Shown here: positions 14,735 to 24,659 of the stretch, piece after piece
How the letters are laid out: the number at the start of each line of letters is the position of its first letter
How positions within the stretch are numbered: the first letter of the stretch is position 1
Source: Roseiarcus fermentans
GTDB lineage: Bacteria > Pseudomonadota > Alphaproteobacteria > Rhizobiales > Beijerinckiaceae
Assembly (NCBI RefSeq): GCF_003315135.1
Contig: NZ_QNRK01000035.1
Span: 1-64,000 of the forward strand
DNA: 64,000 nt
Direction of reading: 5' to 3'
Program-made: the position numbers and the translations under genes
The notes under the pieces: model-generated
Seen by the model: only the letters and a program-made list of their open reading frames with translations
What the model was told of the DNA's origin: nothing
Database searches by the model: none

Positions 14735-17700
14735 GTGCTCAACTTCGCCAAAGTCTCCGCCGCAAGCGAAGGCGCGCTGATCCGCGCCTATATGACCCAG
14801 GACAAGCCCGAGCCTGAGACCCTCAAGGTCCACGGCGTCGCCATCGATGGCCGGAATCTCGAAACCGGCGAGCGCCTGACCGCCTACTATACCGGCCGGG
14901 GCGAGCGGGCGAACTGGCGGCCGGATATGTCGCCACGCGTCGCGGCGGCGCTCGGCGTGGGCAAGCTCCGGGCGGACCCCCGCGACGATGAGCTCGACGC
15001 CCTCTTTGAGGCGAGGCGAGCCGACAACGGGGCTGACTGGAGCGAGCATGTTCGGAAGAATTCCGGCTTTGACTTCGTGTTCGCCCCCCACAAATCCGTG
15101 TCGCTTGCGGCGGAATTCGCGCCGAGCGAAGCCGAGCGGCTCATGATCCGCAACGCGATCCATGCCGCGAGCGACGATGCGCTCCGCTACGCCTCGCGAG
15201 ACCTCGGCGTCGCGAGGAAGGGGCATGCGGGCGAGAAAGGCTCCGAGCGCGGCGAGATCGGCTGGGTCACGTTCGCCCATGACGCCGCGCGGCCGACCCT
15301 TGCCGTCCAGAACGGTCCCGATGGGGCGACCTATCTCATGGACGCGCCGATCGCCGGAGATCCGCACTATCATCTCCACAATTTCATCCCGAACCTCGTG
15401 GTCACGGATGATGGAAGAGTCGGCTCGATCGATTCGAAGGCGCTGACCGCCCACAAGGTCCATGAGTACGGCGCGATCTTCCAGGCGCGGCTTGCCGACC
15501 GGCTCCGGGCGCTCGGCGTCCGGGTCGGGCTCGACGCCGATGGCGAAGCCGTCGTCGCTCTCGATATCCCGGAAAGCGCGGTTGCGACCTTTTCCAAGCG
15601 CGACCGCCAGGTGATCGGCGACGCCAAGGCTTATGCCAAAGAGAACGCCATGGAGTGGGACGAGCTCTCGCTCGAGCGCAAGAAGCAGCTCCTGCACGAA
15701 GCAAGCGCGGCCGGACGGCTCGGCAAGAGCAAGGACGAGGCGCAATCGGTCTGGCGGCAACAAGCGGCCGCCATTGGCTGGATGCCGAAAACCGTCCTCG
15801 ACGCGGCGGCGCCCGTGTTGCGGACGGGGGCCCAGCGCCATGAGGCGGCCTACGCTCTGGCGTCGGAAGCGCTCTCGGCGGAATTCCAGACGGCGGCGGT
15901 CCTCGACGCCGAGCGGCTGCGCGTCCATGCCGCCCGCGGCCTGATCGAGGCCGGGGCGACGGGCGGGCGGGATGATGTCGACGCCGTCGTGGATCTCATC
16001 GAGAAGCGCGGCTTCATCCATGACGGCAATTCCGTCGCTCTTGTTTTCGGCGTCCACGAAGGCAAAATCCGGTTCAGCCATACCGAGCAGCTGCGGATTG
16101 AGCGCGACGTCGCCGAGAAATCCAGGCTCGCGGCGCTCGACCGCTCCGACGCGCTCTCGGACGCTGCGATCCGGCGCGCGATGGAAGCCGTTGAGGCCGG
16201 GGATGCAGGAATCCGGTTTACGAGGGAGCAGCGGGCCGCCATCCATGCGCTGGGCGGCGGCGGCAAGCTCTCCCTCCTCACCGGCGTCGCGGGATCGGGC
16301 AAGACCACGCTCCTCAAGCCCCTGGTGGAGGCCTGGCACGCGGACGGACGAACAATCGTCGGCATGTCGACCGCATGGCGGCAGGCCGACGCCCTCAAGG
16401 ACGCCGGCGTCGACGAGACGTGGGCGCTCCAGCCGCTCCTCAACGCCATCGACACGGGTGAATTCCGCCCCGACGCCAAAACCGTCCTCGTTGTCGACGA
16501 GATCAGCCAGATCGGCCCTCGCCCGATGCTGCGCCTCCTCGAACTGCAGGCCGAGACCGGCATGACCATCAAGATGCTCGGCGACCCGGAGCAGGTCCAG
16601 TCGATCGACGCCGGCGATACGATCGCGCTCCTGAAGCGCGTTCTGCCCAAGACCGCCCTGCCCGAGGTTTTGACCGCCGTTCGCCAGAAGAACGACCGCG
16701 ACCGCAAGATTGCTTCGCAGTTCCGCGACGGCGACGCCGCGACCGCCTTCGCCATGAAGCGGGAGGACGGAACGGCCCGCCTCCTCGAAGGCGACTATGA
16801 TCAGGTCGTGCGCCAGATCGCCGACCTCTATATCGAGCGGGACGACGCCCTGAAGGCGCAGGATCCAAGCTACGGGGTCACGCTGACCACCCTCACCAAC
16901 GCCGAGGCCGCCGACATCAGCCGGGCGATTCGCGAGCGCCTCAAGGCCCGCGGGGAGATCGGCACAGACGAGGCGACCTACAAGGCCGTCGTCTATCGCG
17001 GCGACAAGCCTGAATTCTTTGATTTGGCCGTAGCCACCGGCGACCGGCTGCGCATGTATCGCAAGACCGTGGCCAAGATCGATGGCGAGCGCGCGACGAT
17101 CGGAAACAACGGCGATATTGTCGAGGTGGTCCGCAAAACGGGCGCCGGCCTTGTTCTTCGAAATGCGCGCGGCCAGACCGCTGAGATCGACTGGAAGCGC
17201 CTCTCGGACCAGAGGACCGGACGGCTCCTTCTGGGGTTCGGCCGCGCCTTCACGATCGACGCGGCGCAAGGCATGAGCACCAAAGGCGAGCACATCAACG
17301 CCTTGCCCCATGGAACCGGGGCCACGTCGGCTTTCAAGACCTATACGGCCGAGAGCCGGGCCACCGGCCGCACGCATACGCTGATTTCCAAGGCCGCGGT
17401 CCACGCCGCCGTCCAACGCTCCCGGGCGCTCGGCGACGTCACGCCGATGACCGAGGATGATTTATGGGAGCGCGTCGCCAAGGACGCCTCTGCCAAGCCC
17501 TACAAGGCGCTGGCGCTCGACCTCGCCGGTAAGGCGCATCGTCGCCACGACCAGGCGGTCGAGATGGGGCTTTCGTCGCATAACCAGGTCGAGAAGGCGC
17601 GAGCGCGGCCGGATGCAGGGGGCCAGATGAAGGCGGCTTACGAGATCGGCCTTGCGCGCGAGGCATTCACTCAGCAACGCGTCGCGCTCGAAACCATTGC

Positions 17701-17860
17701 CGAGGTCGCGTTCGAGCGCCTGAAGCAGGCCGCAGACCTTATCGCCGAACACGCGAGAGCCGTCGCCGCGGTCATTCGACTCCGGGCCGACGCGGTCGGT
17801 TCCGCTGAACCGCAACCTCCAAGTCCGCGTTCGCCATCCCCTAACGGTCCCAGCCTATAA
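14735..17860 (+). CDS. MOBF-family conjugative relaxase-helicase (TrwC/TraI type)
   Basis: 1041 residues from GTG 14735, one base after the preceding stop. N-terminal TrwC relaxase domain with the three-histidine metal site in DPHYHLHNF (His211, 213, 215) and candidate catalytic tyrosines near the N-terminus (RAYMTQD; TAYYTGRG). The second half is an SF1 helicase of RecD type with Walker A GVAGSGKTT (517-525), VLVVDEISQIG and TIDAAQGMS. It nicks at oriT, binds the 5' end and unwinds the strand for transfer. Its partner here is an I-type channel with DotL, an unusual pairing because IncI plasmids use MOBP relaxases. No frameshift or missing motif seen. Confidence 0.93.
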   Translation: MLNFAKVSAASEGALIRAYMTQDKPEPETLKVHGVAIDGRNLETGERLTAYYTGRGERANWRPDMSPRVAAALGVGKLRADPRDDELDALFEARRADNGADWSEHVRKNSGFDFVFAPHKSVSLAAEFAPSEAERLMIRNAIHAASDDALRYASRDLGVARKGHAGEKGSERGEIGWVTFAHDAARPTLAVQNGPDGATYLMDAPIAGDPHYHLHNFIPNLVVTDDGRVGSIDSKALTAHKVHEYGAIFQARLADRLRALGVRVGLDADGEAVVALDIPESAVATFSKRDRQVIGDAKAYAKENAMEWDELSLERKKQLLHEASAAGRLGKSKDEAQSVWRQQAAAIGWMPKTVLDAAAPVLRTGAQRHEAAYALASEALSAEFQTAAVLDAERLRVHAARGLIEAGATGGRDDVDAVVDLIEKRGFIHDGNSVALVFGVHEGKIRFSHTEQLRIERDVAEKSRLAALDRSDALSDAAIRRAMEAVEAGDAGIRFTREQRAAIHALGGGGKLSLLTGVAGSGKTTLLKPLVEAWHADGRTIVGMSTAWRQADALKDAGVDETWALQPLLNAIDTGEFRPDAKTVLVVDEISQIGPRPMLRLLELQAETGMTIKMLGDPEQVQSIDAGDTIALLKRVLPKTALPEVLTAVRQKNDRDRKIASQFRDGDAATAFAMKREDGTARLLEGDYDQVVRQIADLYIERDDALKAQDPSYGVTLTTLTNAEAADISRAIRERLKARGEIGTDEATYKAVVYRGDKPEFFDLAVATGDRLRMYRKTVAKIDGERATIGNNGDIVEVVRKTGAGLVLRNARGQTAEIDWKRLSDQRTGRLLLGFGRAFTIDAAQGMSTKGEHINALPHGTGATSAFKTYTAESRATGRTHTLISKAAVHAAVQRSRALGDVTPMTEDDLWERVAKDASAKPYKALALDLAGKAHRRHDQAVEMGLSSHNQVEKARARPDAGGQMKAAYEIGLAREAFTQQRVALETIAEVAFERLKQAADLIAEHARAVAAVIRLRADAVGSAEPQPPSPRSPSPNGPSL

Positions 17861-17862
17861 GC

Positions 17863-18111
17863 ATGACCGAACTGAAGGACCGTCCTCACACACAAATTGC
17901 GGACATTCAGTTCGGCACCATGAACAGGGAGGAAGCGCCACTAGCGCGAATTTGGCCGGCCCTCGGGAGCGCCCGCACTGCGCACATTCCGGTCGTCGCT
18001 CGACGGCTTCGCGAACGGGCGGCATCCGACCCTCTTCTGCCCTTCGCGGTGGAGTTGGTACGTGAAGACCTGCACAGTAGACCCCGCAACCGTAATAGGC
18101 GATCCAGATGA
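17863..18111 (+). CDS. Possible small protein after the relaxase
   Basis: An ATG two bases after the relaxase stop opens an 82-codon frame. There is no clear binding site, but such spacing allows coupling. The Arg-rich product has no recognised domain. Without it, the stretch from 17861 to 18190 would be empty. Weakly supported. Confidence 0.3.
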   Translation: MTELKDRPHTQIADIQFGTMNREEAPLARIWPALGSARTAHIPVVARRLRERAASDPLLPFAVELVREDLHSRPRNRNRRSR

Positions 18112-18190
18112 CGGAGAGGACCGTGCGAATCAGTTATTCTACCGTCGCAGCGGCAAGAAGTCGCTGTGCGATTGTCTTCCGCGAACTTCT

Positions 18191-19222
18191 CTATCCGCCA
18201 GTCACGCTCATGTGGCGCGCTACGGCGGGGCCAAGATTGGCCCGGCTGATATCGAAATCATGCCCCTTTGGCTTTCGTGCGATCGCGTCGCGAATCGCCG
18301 CATTGAGGAGATCGTTCCCTTCCGAAGCGCGGAGGGGGCTGCGTAGGTCGGCAGCGTCTTCGTGCCCCAGACACATGTAGAGCGTTCCGGTGCAGGTGAC
18401 CCGCACGCGATTGCAGGCCTCGCAGAAATTGTGGGTCAGCGGAGTGATGAATCCTATCAGGCCGCCGGTTTCGCCCACCCGCGCATAGCGCGCGGGGCCG
18501 CCCGTGCGGTGATCCGTCTCGTGCAAGGTGAAATGGCGGGCGAGTTCCGCGCGCACCTTCGTCAGCGGCAAATGCTGATCGAACCGCGAGGCCTCGATCT
18601 CGCCGAGCGGCATGACCTCGATGAATGTGATCGCCATGTTGCGCACATGCGCCCAGCGGATCATCGGTTCGAACTCGTCCTCGTTGACCCCCTTGAGCGC
18701 GACGACGTTGATTTTCACGGCAAGGCCAGCTCGCTGTGCGGCGTCAATGCCGGCGAGGACGCGGCTGAGATCCCCACGCCGCGTGATCGCCTTGAATCGC
18801 CCAGGATCGAGCGTATCAAGCGACACGTTGACCCGGCGGACGCCGCAACTTGCGAGTTCTCCGGCAAACCGCGCCAGTTGTGAGCCGTTCGTTGTCAGGG
18901 TGACTTCTTGAAGCGTTCCGGCTTCGAGATGCCCGGACAATGAACGGAACAACTCCATGATCCCGCGGCGGACCAGAGGCTCTCCGCCCGTAATTCGAAT
19001 CTTGCGCGTTCCCATCTCGACGAACGCCAAGCAGAGCCTGTCAAGCTCCTCAAGCGTGAGAAGCTCGCGTTTTGGCAGGAACGTCATCTCTTCCGCCATG
19101 CAATAGGCGCAGCGAAAGTCACACCGGTCCGTCACCGACACGCGAACGTAGGTAATCGCGCGGCCATGGGGGTCGACGAGGGTCGCGTCTCGCAGACGCC
19201 CAATCGAAATCTGCTCTGCCAT
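18191..19222 (-). CDS. moaA: GTP 3',8-cyclase (molybdenum cofactor biosynthesis protein A)
   Basis: ATG 19222 follows GAGG; 343 residues. Radical-SAM cluster motif CDFRCAYC, the [11 protein letters not shown] segment, the second iron-sulphur site [11 protein letters not shown] plus a further Cys in LYMCLGHE, and the conserved C-terminal Gly-Gly. The enzyme makes the first intermediate of molybdopterin from GTP. It lies 160 bases after aioA on the same strand; moaA beside aio genes is a known arrangement that boosts cofactor supply for arsenite oxidase. Not preceded by the transfer-gene element, which fits a cargo role. Confidence 0.93.
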   Translation of the reverse strand: MAEQISIGRLRDATLVDPHGRAITYVRVSVTDRCDFRCAYCMAEEMTFLPKRELLTLEELDRLCLAFVEMGTRKIRITGGEPLVRRGIMELFRSLSGHLEAGTLQEVTLTTNGSQLARFAGELASCGVRRVNVSLDTLDPGRFKAITRRGDLSRVLAGIDAAQRAGLAVKINVVALKGVNEDEFEPMIRWAHVRNMAITFIEVMPLGEIEASRFDQHLPLTKVRAELARHFTLHETDHRTGGPARYARVGETGGLIGFITPLTHNFCEACNRVRVTCTGTLYMCLGHEDAADLRSPLRASEGNDLLNAAIRDAIARKPKGHDFDISRANLGPAVARHMSVTGG

Positions 19223-19382
19223 GATTGACCTCGCTGGAAGATTACGGACACGACACGCCCAACCCAGACCCCCCGTCGGACCGGCGCGAGCCGCTCTACG
19301 TCCCATGTAGGAGGGGTCGGGCCTTTGTTGTTTGATCGGCTCGGGCGTGCCGTCGCCCGAGCCGACTCTAATCCAGCGATCG

Positions 19383-21914
19383 TCAGGCCTTGTACTCCCA
19401 AGACTTGAAGCTCGTACCGCGTGCGGCGCCGGGCACGGAAGCGATCTTCCGAATATCACCCCACGTCTGCTTGTAGTTGGGGATGATGAGCTCGTTGACG
19501 CCCGGCGAGACGACGTTCCCCTGGATGCCCATCGGAAAGCCGAACAGCATGAAGGTCTGCTTGCGTTTGGCGGTTGGCGTCGGATACGCCATTGCCTGCG
19601 TCGCTCCGTTGTCGTTGTGGATCTCGACGAGATCGCCCGCCGAAATGCCCAGCTCCTTCATGTCGTCCGGATTCATCTGGATGAACGGATACGGCCAGCG
19701 CCCCATGACGAAGTCCGACTCCTGGTCGAGATAGGCGCTCTGCCAGACGTGGTTGGCGCGGCCGTTGTTGATGAGGAACGCGAACTTCTTCGACTCCTCC
19801 TCCTTGCCCGGCGCCTCGAGCCCACGCCACGGCGCATCCATGAACCGGGCCTTGCCATCCTCCGAGGAGAACACGCCATCCGTGTAGAGGCGCTGCGTTC
19901 CGACCAGCTTGCCGTTGTCGAAAGCGATCGCTGGCTCCTGGACGCCGTTGGTGCCCATCGCGCGCAACCGGTCATAGGTGACGAACTGGCCGCCCTTGGC
20001 ATTGCCGTGATAGCCGTCCGTGAAGGCGTCTTCCTCGGTCTTCCAATCGAAACCCTTGAACTTGTCGGCCTCCGATGACTTGCCCATTTCCCGGAAGACG
20101 CGCTCCAGGTTGTTGGCGAGCCGGGCTGCGATGAGGCAGTCGGGCATGGCTTCGCCCGGCGGGTCCATATAGCGCTCCGTCAGGCGCAGCCGGCGCTCAC
20201 CGTTCATCGAGGTGAGGTTCATCTCGCCCGCCGTCGCGGCCGGCAACCAGACGTGGCAAGCTTGGCCGATCTTGCTCGGGATGATGTCTACGTCGACCGC
20301 GAACAGCCCACCCTTACCGATTGCGGCCACGATGGCTGCGACCATGGCTTTCTGATCGCCATAAGCGACCGCGGACATCGCGTCCTTCACGATGTCGGTC
20401 CGCTTCTTGTAGTTCTGTTTGAACCGGTCGGCGTTCAGGGTCGTCTTGTAGTGGTCGCAGGCCCAGATGTGGTGGACGCCGCCTTTGCCGTCCATGATGA
20501 GCTGGTCGATGTAGGGAGCCGGTCGCGATCCTGGATAGTCGGGACGCACGTAGCCTTCCTGATGGCCACCGAGACGCACGACGCCGCCACCCAACTGACC
20601 GACGTTGCCGGTCGCGAGCGCGATGTTCACCAAGGCGCCGTTCGTGCGGTAGTTGTCGTTGCCCCAGATGAGGCCCTTCTCGTATCCGATCATCGCGCGT
20701 CGCCGCTTGCCGCCTTCTTTCGGCATGGCGATCCATTCGGCGGCCTTGACGATGTCGGCGGGGTTCAGACCGGTGATCTTGGCTGCATCGTCGATCGACA
20801 TCCTGCACCCTTCGAGGGCGCCCTCGAAGCTGGTGAGATGGCCAGGCATTGCAGGCGAATTGCCGCGCGCCGGGAACAGGGGCGGACGGTCGACGGGCGT
20901 GCGCAGCGTGCTCTTCTCGATGAAGTCCTTTTGCACCCAGCCCTTGTCGGCGATGTAGGTGAAGAGGGCGTTGAACAGGGCGAGGTCGGTGCCCGAATTG
21001 ATGGCCAGATGAAGCACATTGTCCTTGCCGGCCTCGACCTCGCACGCGTTGACGCTCACTGTGCGTCGCGGATCGATAAAAATGATCCGGGCGGCGGGGT
21101 GCGGCTCATCCGGCATCAGCTTTTTCTTCTTGTCGAGCGTCCCGCCCTGAAGGTTCGGGATCCAGTGGTTCAGAAAATAGTTGGTCTGGGTCTCCAGTGG
21201 ATTTGTGCCGACGGCGACGATCGTGTCCGCAAGTTCGGCGTCCTCGTAGCAGTTGTTGAGTTCGCCGACCCCCATGTCGCGGGTGCCGTGTACCTCCGAG
21301 TTATAGGCCGGGCGATTGTGAATCCGGATGTTCTTGATCTTCATCGCGCCGAAATAGAGCTTCCCGGTCCCCCACGTGTTCTCGTAGCCGCCGCCCGCAC
21401 CGCCGTGGTCGAAGGCGGAAACGAAAAGCCCGTCCTCGCCCTGCGCGTCGATCACCGCCGCGGTCACGCGCGCAACCAGGTCGAGCGCATCGTCCCAGCT
21501 CGTCGGCTGCATCTGCCCATAGCGCCAGACCATCGGTTCGGTGAGGCGCTGCTGCTGCGTCGAGCGCGCCTCGGAATAGGATTCCTCCGCCATGCGCCCC
21601 CCGCGGACCGACGCAAGCCCCGCGTTCACGACGCAGTTCGGATCGGGCTTGATGACGAGGTGGACGTCCTTCCCATCCTGCTTGACGATGTTGTACATCG
21701 ATGGGGAGTACCAGTTAGGCGTCATCGGCAACTGCTGCTTCGCGAGGTCGACGCCGAATTTGTTGTCGTTCGGGCTCACGCCGCCCTGATCATTGATGCC
21801 CCAGGTGTAGGCCTTGTAGCCGCACCCGACGATGCAGAACTGACAGGTGACGTTGTGCTCTTTCGCATCCGCCGGGATGATCGGAAGGCGATCAATATTG
21901 CGCTTGAAAGTCAT
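19383..21914 (-). CDS. aioA: Arsenite oxidase large subunit
   Basis: 843 residues, normal for AioA. The N-terminal cluster motif [10 protein letters not shown] (Cys24, 27, 31) lacks a fourth cysteine further on, as expected for the 3Fe-4S centre of this family. The molybdopterin-binding subunit of the DMSO reductase superfamily oxidises arsenite to arsenate in the periplasm, passing electrons to AioB. Long stretches are characteristic ([40 protein letters not shown]). It starts three bases after aioB ends, so the order is aioB-aioA-moaA. It has no signal peptide and is exported with AioB by the Tat route. Confidence 0.97.
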   Translation of the reverse strand: MTFKRNIDRLPIIPADAKEHNVTCQFCIVGCGYKAYTWGINDQGGVSPNDNKFGVDLAKQQLPMTPNWYSPSMYNIVKQDGKDVHLVIKPDPNCVVNAGLASVRGGRMAEESYSEARSTQQQRLTEPMVWRYGQMQPTSWDDALDLVARVTAAVIDAQGEDGLFVSAFDHGGAGGGYENTWGTGKLYFGAMKIKNIRIHNRPAYNSEVHGTRDMGVGELNNCYEDAELADTIVAVGTNPLETQTNYFLNHWIPNLQGGTLDKKKKLMPDEPHPAARIIFIDPRRTVSVNACEVEAGKDNVLHLAINSGTDLALFNALFTYIADKGWVQKDFIEKSTLRTPVDRPPLFPARGNSPAMPGHLTSFEGALEGCRMSIDDAAKITGLNPADIVKAAEWIAMPKEGGKRRRAMIGYEKGLIWGNDNYRTNGALVNIALATGNVGQLGGGVVRLGGHQEGYVRPDYPGSRPAPYIDQLIMDGKGGVHHIWACDHYKTTLNADRFKQNYKKRTDIVKDAMSAVAYGDQKAMVAAIVAAIGKGGLFAVDVDIIPSKIGQACHVWLPAATAGEMNLTSMNGERRLRLTERYMDPPGEAMPDCLIAARLANNLERVFREMGKSSEADKFKGFDWKTEEDAFTDGYHGNAKGGQFVTYDRLRAMGTNGVQEPAIAFDNGKLVGTQRLYTDGVFSSEDGKARFMDAPWRGLEAPGKEEESKKFAFLINNGRANHVWQSAYLDQESDFVMGRWPYPFIQMNPDDMKELGISAGDLVEIHNDNGATQAMAYPTPTAKRKQTFMLFGFPMGIQGNVVSPGVNELIIPNYKQTWGDIRKIASVPGAARGTSFKSWEYKA

Positions 21915-21917
21915 GGT

Positions 21918-22445
21918 TCAGCCCTCCAACACGTTCGAGAGACGGCCATAAAGAAGCTCGTCGACGCCTTCGGCGTAGATGTCGCCCTTGGCGTCGATCC
22001 GAAGCTGATATTGGGGAAGGTTCTGGGTCGCGTGCCCCCAGATTTCCTGGCCGCCGTTTTCGGCGTCGAAGCGCGAGTAATGGCCAGAGCAGTTCAGGGT
22101 CTTGTCCGAGGAATTGTAGGCGAGCGGAAACCCCTTGTGCGGGCATGTCGTCGTGAAGCCGACGATGTCGCTGTCGGGGCCGGCTCCGCCGGGGACGGCC
22201 TTGCCGAGTTTGAGGAGGACGCCGGGTGCGTCCTTGTCCGGATAGGCCACTTGCAGAGGCTCGTTGGGCTTGAGGTCGGCGACGTTCGCGAGGCGGTTCG
22301 ACGGATAGCGCAGCCGCGCAAGCTGTGGGCTCGCATCCGCCTTCTGGGGCATGACGGTGGCGGCGGCGGCGCCCGCGGCGGCGACAGCCCCTCCCGAAAG
22401 AAACCACCGACGGCCGATATCAACCTGGCGATCGCATCGCTTCAT
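21918..22445 (-). CDS. aioB: Arsenite oxidase Rieske subunit
   Basis: ATG 22445 follows GGGAGGAACGT; 175 residues. Twin-arginine signal (GRRWFLSGG then an Ala-rich hydrophobic core) and a Rieske 2Fe-2S site: CPHKGF (Cys101, His103) and CSGHYS (Cys119, His122). The positions that carry a disulphide in many Rieske proteins are Phe and Gly here, the variant known from the Rhizobium NT-26 enzyme. AioB accepts electrons from AioA and hands them to cytochrome c. First gene of the aioBA-moaA group, with a sigma-54-type promoter about 40 bases upstream. Confidence 0.96.
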   Translation of the reverse strand: MKRCDRQVDIGRRWFLSGGAVAAAGAAAATVMPQKADASPQLARLRYPSNRLANVADLKPNEPLQVAYPDKDAPGVLLKLGKAVPGGAGPDSDIVGFTTTCPHKGFPLAYNSSDKTLNCSGHYSRFDAENGGQEIWGHATQNLPQYQLRIDAKGDIYAEGVDELLYGRLSNVLEG

Positions 22446-22485
22446 ACGTTCCTCCCATCGTTCCTTCGAACGTTGGAAGTTGCAC

Positions 22486-22500
22486 GCAACAGCTATGCCG
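22486..22500 (-). promoter_or_regulatory. Candidate sigma-54 (-24/-12) promoter of aioBA
   Basis: On the minus strand the sequence reads CGGCATAGCTGTTGC, with GG and GC separated by the required 10 bases and TTGC at -12. The predicted start of transcription is near 22475, about 30 nt before the aioB ATG. Known aio operons of this type need RpoN and AioR. Confidence 0.7.
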
Positions 22501-22673
22501 CGGTCTCCGCCGACCAACAGATCAAGGAAACCAGATAGTTAGAGGCTGGCCCACCCTAGCGGCGTGCGGAACTCCGGACGCTTTCACCAGCCGGACGTTC
22601 GGGAATCCGAACAAGTCACCGACGGCGCCCAGTTCGACGCGACGCGAGGCGCGGCCCGGCCCGTCCACAAGCG

Positions 22674-23483
22674 TCACCCGATCGCCCGGTCGGGTTCGAT
22701 CCCGTAGCGTCTCATCTTCTCCCACAGCGTCGTGCGAGACACGTCGAGCCGTTTCGCCGCCTCGGCAAGGTGGCCGCGCGTCTCGTGGATCACCCGCAGG
22801 ATCTGCTGTTTCTCCGCCGCATCGCGCACCGCTGCAAGCGGCAGGTTCGGACCGGCCTCGACTGCCGCATTGCGCAGCTCGGGGAACAGATCGCCGGGCA
22901 TCAGCCACGGACCGGTTCCCAGAGTCATCGCGCGTTCGAGCCGATTTCGCAATTCGCGCACGTTGCCCCGCCACGGGTGGGACAACGCGGCTCCTTCCGC
23001 GATCGAGCTGATCCCCCGCAACTCTGTTTCCTCCTGCGCTGCGAACAGTGAAAAATAGCGATTGAGCAACCATGAGATGTCTTCGGGACGCTCGCGAAGA
23101 GGCGGCAGCACGACGGTCACCGCGTTGATGCGATAGAGCAGATCTTCCCGGAATGCCCCGCGACGGACTTGCTCAACCAGATCTTCGCTGGTCGCGCAGA
23201 CGATGCGCGCCCTGAGCGGAACGGAGGCCTCGCCGCCAACCCGGTGGAACGACCTCTCTTCGAGGACCCGCAACATCTTCGATTGCAGCGCGAGCGGCAT
23301 CGCCGCGATTTCGTCGAGGAACAGAATTCCGCTTCGCGCGCGCTCCGCGTATCCCAGATGACGCTGATGGGCGCCCGAGAAGGCACCCCGTTCGTGGCCG
23401 AACACCTCGCTTTCGAGGAGGTCGGACGGAATCGCCGCGCAATTGACCGCCATAAACGGCTCCGCGCCGGCGCGCTCGATGAA
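22674..23483 (-). pseudogene. aioR: aioR-like sigma-54 activator, 5' truncated
   Basis: The frame encodes the AAA+ core from just after the normal Walker A position (EPFMAVNCAAIPSDLLESEVFG, ERGAFSGAHQ, GILFLDEIAAMP, FREDLLYRINAVTV) and a Fis-type helix-turn-helix at the end (LAEAAKRLDVSRTTLWEKMRRYGI). The receiver domain and a proper Walker A are gone: the upstream sequence turns into antisense of an arsM fragment near 23470. A regulator of this class should activate the aioBA promoter next to it, but without an ATP-binding loop it is unlikely to work. The only start codon is ATG 23453, without a good binding site. Confidence 0.8.
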
Positions 23484-23723
23484 AGCGACTACCGCATCAA
23501 GCTTGCCGTCGCCGGCTTCGAGGCCATCGGCGTCGAGCCGACCCGCGTCTACAAGGTCGACGACGCGCGCGAGTTCCTGTCGGGCAAGGGCGTCGACGTG
23601 GACGCCATAGCGCCCACCGTCGACGGCAAGTTCATGAGCGCGTTCGTACGCGCGAAGAAGCCCGGCCCTAGCACGGCGGAGACCGTCGGCGCCTGCTGTG
23701 CGCCGACCTGCTGCGGGAAGTGA
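23469..23723 (+). pseudogene. arsM: 3' fragment of arsenite methyltransferase
   Basis: The last 84 codons match an ArsM C-terminus: GALDESDYRIKLAVAGFEAIG, EPTRVYKVDDAREFLSGKG, DGKFMSAFVRAKKP, ending in a Cys-rich tail (ACCAPTCCGK). The S-adenosylmethionine-binding and catalytic parts are absent; the frame upstream is antisense to the aioR-like gene. This marks a recombination junction between two arsenic gene clusters. Its stop overlaps the start of the next gene (GTGA). Confidence 0.8.
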
Positions 23724-24199
23724 GGGGCCCGGCGACGACGACGACGAATGGTATCGGCGATGACCTTGACGCCGCGCCGGTCGCGCGCGGCGAGTTGGCT
23801 ACCCTGGGCAGAGCCTTGCGCGCCGCGGGTCTCCTGGATGATGACCTCGATGCCGAGGGCTTGACCCTCTACGCCTTCGCCCAAGGCGATGGCGTCATCG
23901 GGTATGGCGGACTGGAGCTTTGCGGTGAGAGCGCGCTTGTCCGTTCGATCTTGGTCGATGCAGGCGCCCGACGCCACGGCGTCGGCCGGCGGATCGTCGA
24001 GCATTTGCTAATGACCGCGGCGCGTGGGGGCGTTCGGCGGGCGTTTCTTCTGACGACGGACGCGCGAGCCTTTTTCGAAAGACTCGGGTTTACGGCAATC
24101 GATCGCAAGAGCGCTCCGTCGGAGATTCTCGCGACGCGCCAGGCGGCCGGCTTGTGCCCGGCCTCGGCCGTTCTCATGGTCAAAGCGCTTACCCAGTGA
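23720..24199 (+). CDS. GNAT acetyltransferase, ArsN-like
   Basis: GTG 23720 overlaps the stop of the arsM remnant, so it was originally translated behind a full arsM. 159 residues with the GNAT acetyl-CoA loop (VDAGARRHGVGRRIVEHLL), then LLTTDARAFFERLGF. ArsN-type enzymes acetylate arsenic-containing antibiotics or related compounds and usually sit in ars operons; the context supports that subfamily, though substrate is not shown. With arsM cut, its own promoter is not obvious. Confidence 0.75.
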   Translation: MRGPATTTTNGIGDDLDAAPVARGELATLGRALRAAGLLDDDLDAEGLTLYAFAQGDGVIGYGGLELCGESALVRSILVDAGARRHGVGRRIVEHLLMTAARGGVRRAFLLTTDARAFFERLGFTAIDRKSAPSEILATRQAAGLCPASAVLMVKALTQ

Positions 24200-24659
24200 G
24201 CGCTGCTCGGTATGTCCTATTTCGAGCGCTTTGCAGCTCCGGTTGATGCGAGTGGCGGCCTAGAATGATCCCGATCTGCCCTTCTCGATGTTCTAATCGC
24301 GTCTTGATGTATGCCTGCTTCAGGCGGATTCCACGTGTAGGGCAAGGCCCGCTTTCGTACCCAATCCGCTTACGAGGCGGCGATCCGCGAGGACCGCTAA
24401 ACGTCGACACCGCCTGTTGGAGTGCTCGCGACGAACACCGGCTCCGGGCGGATCCTTGCCGTTTCCGATCCGCTGCTGGAGGTCCGCTCTCCCGTCCTCT
24501 TCCACCGTTCCAGGCGACTCCGCGATCGCCGCCACCAATGGCGAGGGCCAAACATGTTATGCGCGATCTCGCGCCCGATCCCCTAGCCGAATCCATGCAC
24601 CACGGACCGCACGAGTCCGGAGCCCTGCTGGGGCTCAAAGACCGCGATCGCGCCGACGG
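24200..24659. other. No supported gene
   Basis: 460 bases between the ArsN-like gene and the DUF2726 gene. Open frames here lack binding sites and resemble no protein I know. This marks the border between the arsenic island and the transfer region. Confidence 0.5.

Noticed and set aside
14666-17416. 916-codon open frame on the minus strand opposite the relaxase
   Set aside because: It is the antisense of a well-supported TrwC/TraI gene and has no domain or binding site; high GC content keeps the opposite frame free of stops.
20253-22538. 761-codon open frame on the plus strand opposite aioA and aioB
   Set aside because: Antisense of two strongly identified genes; the translation shows no recognisable protein features.
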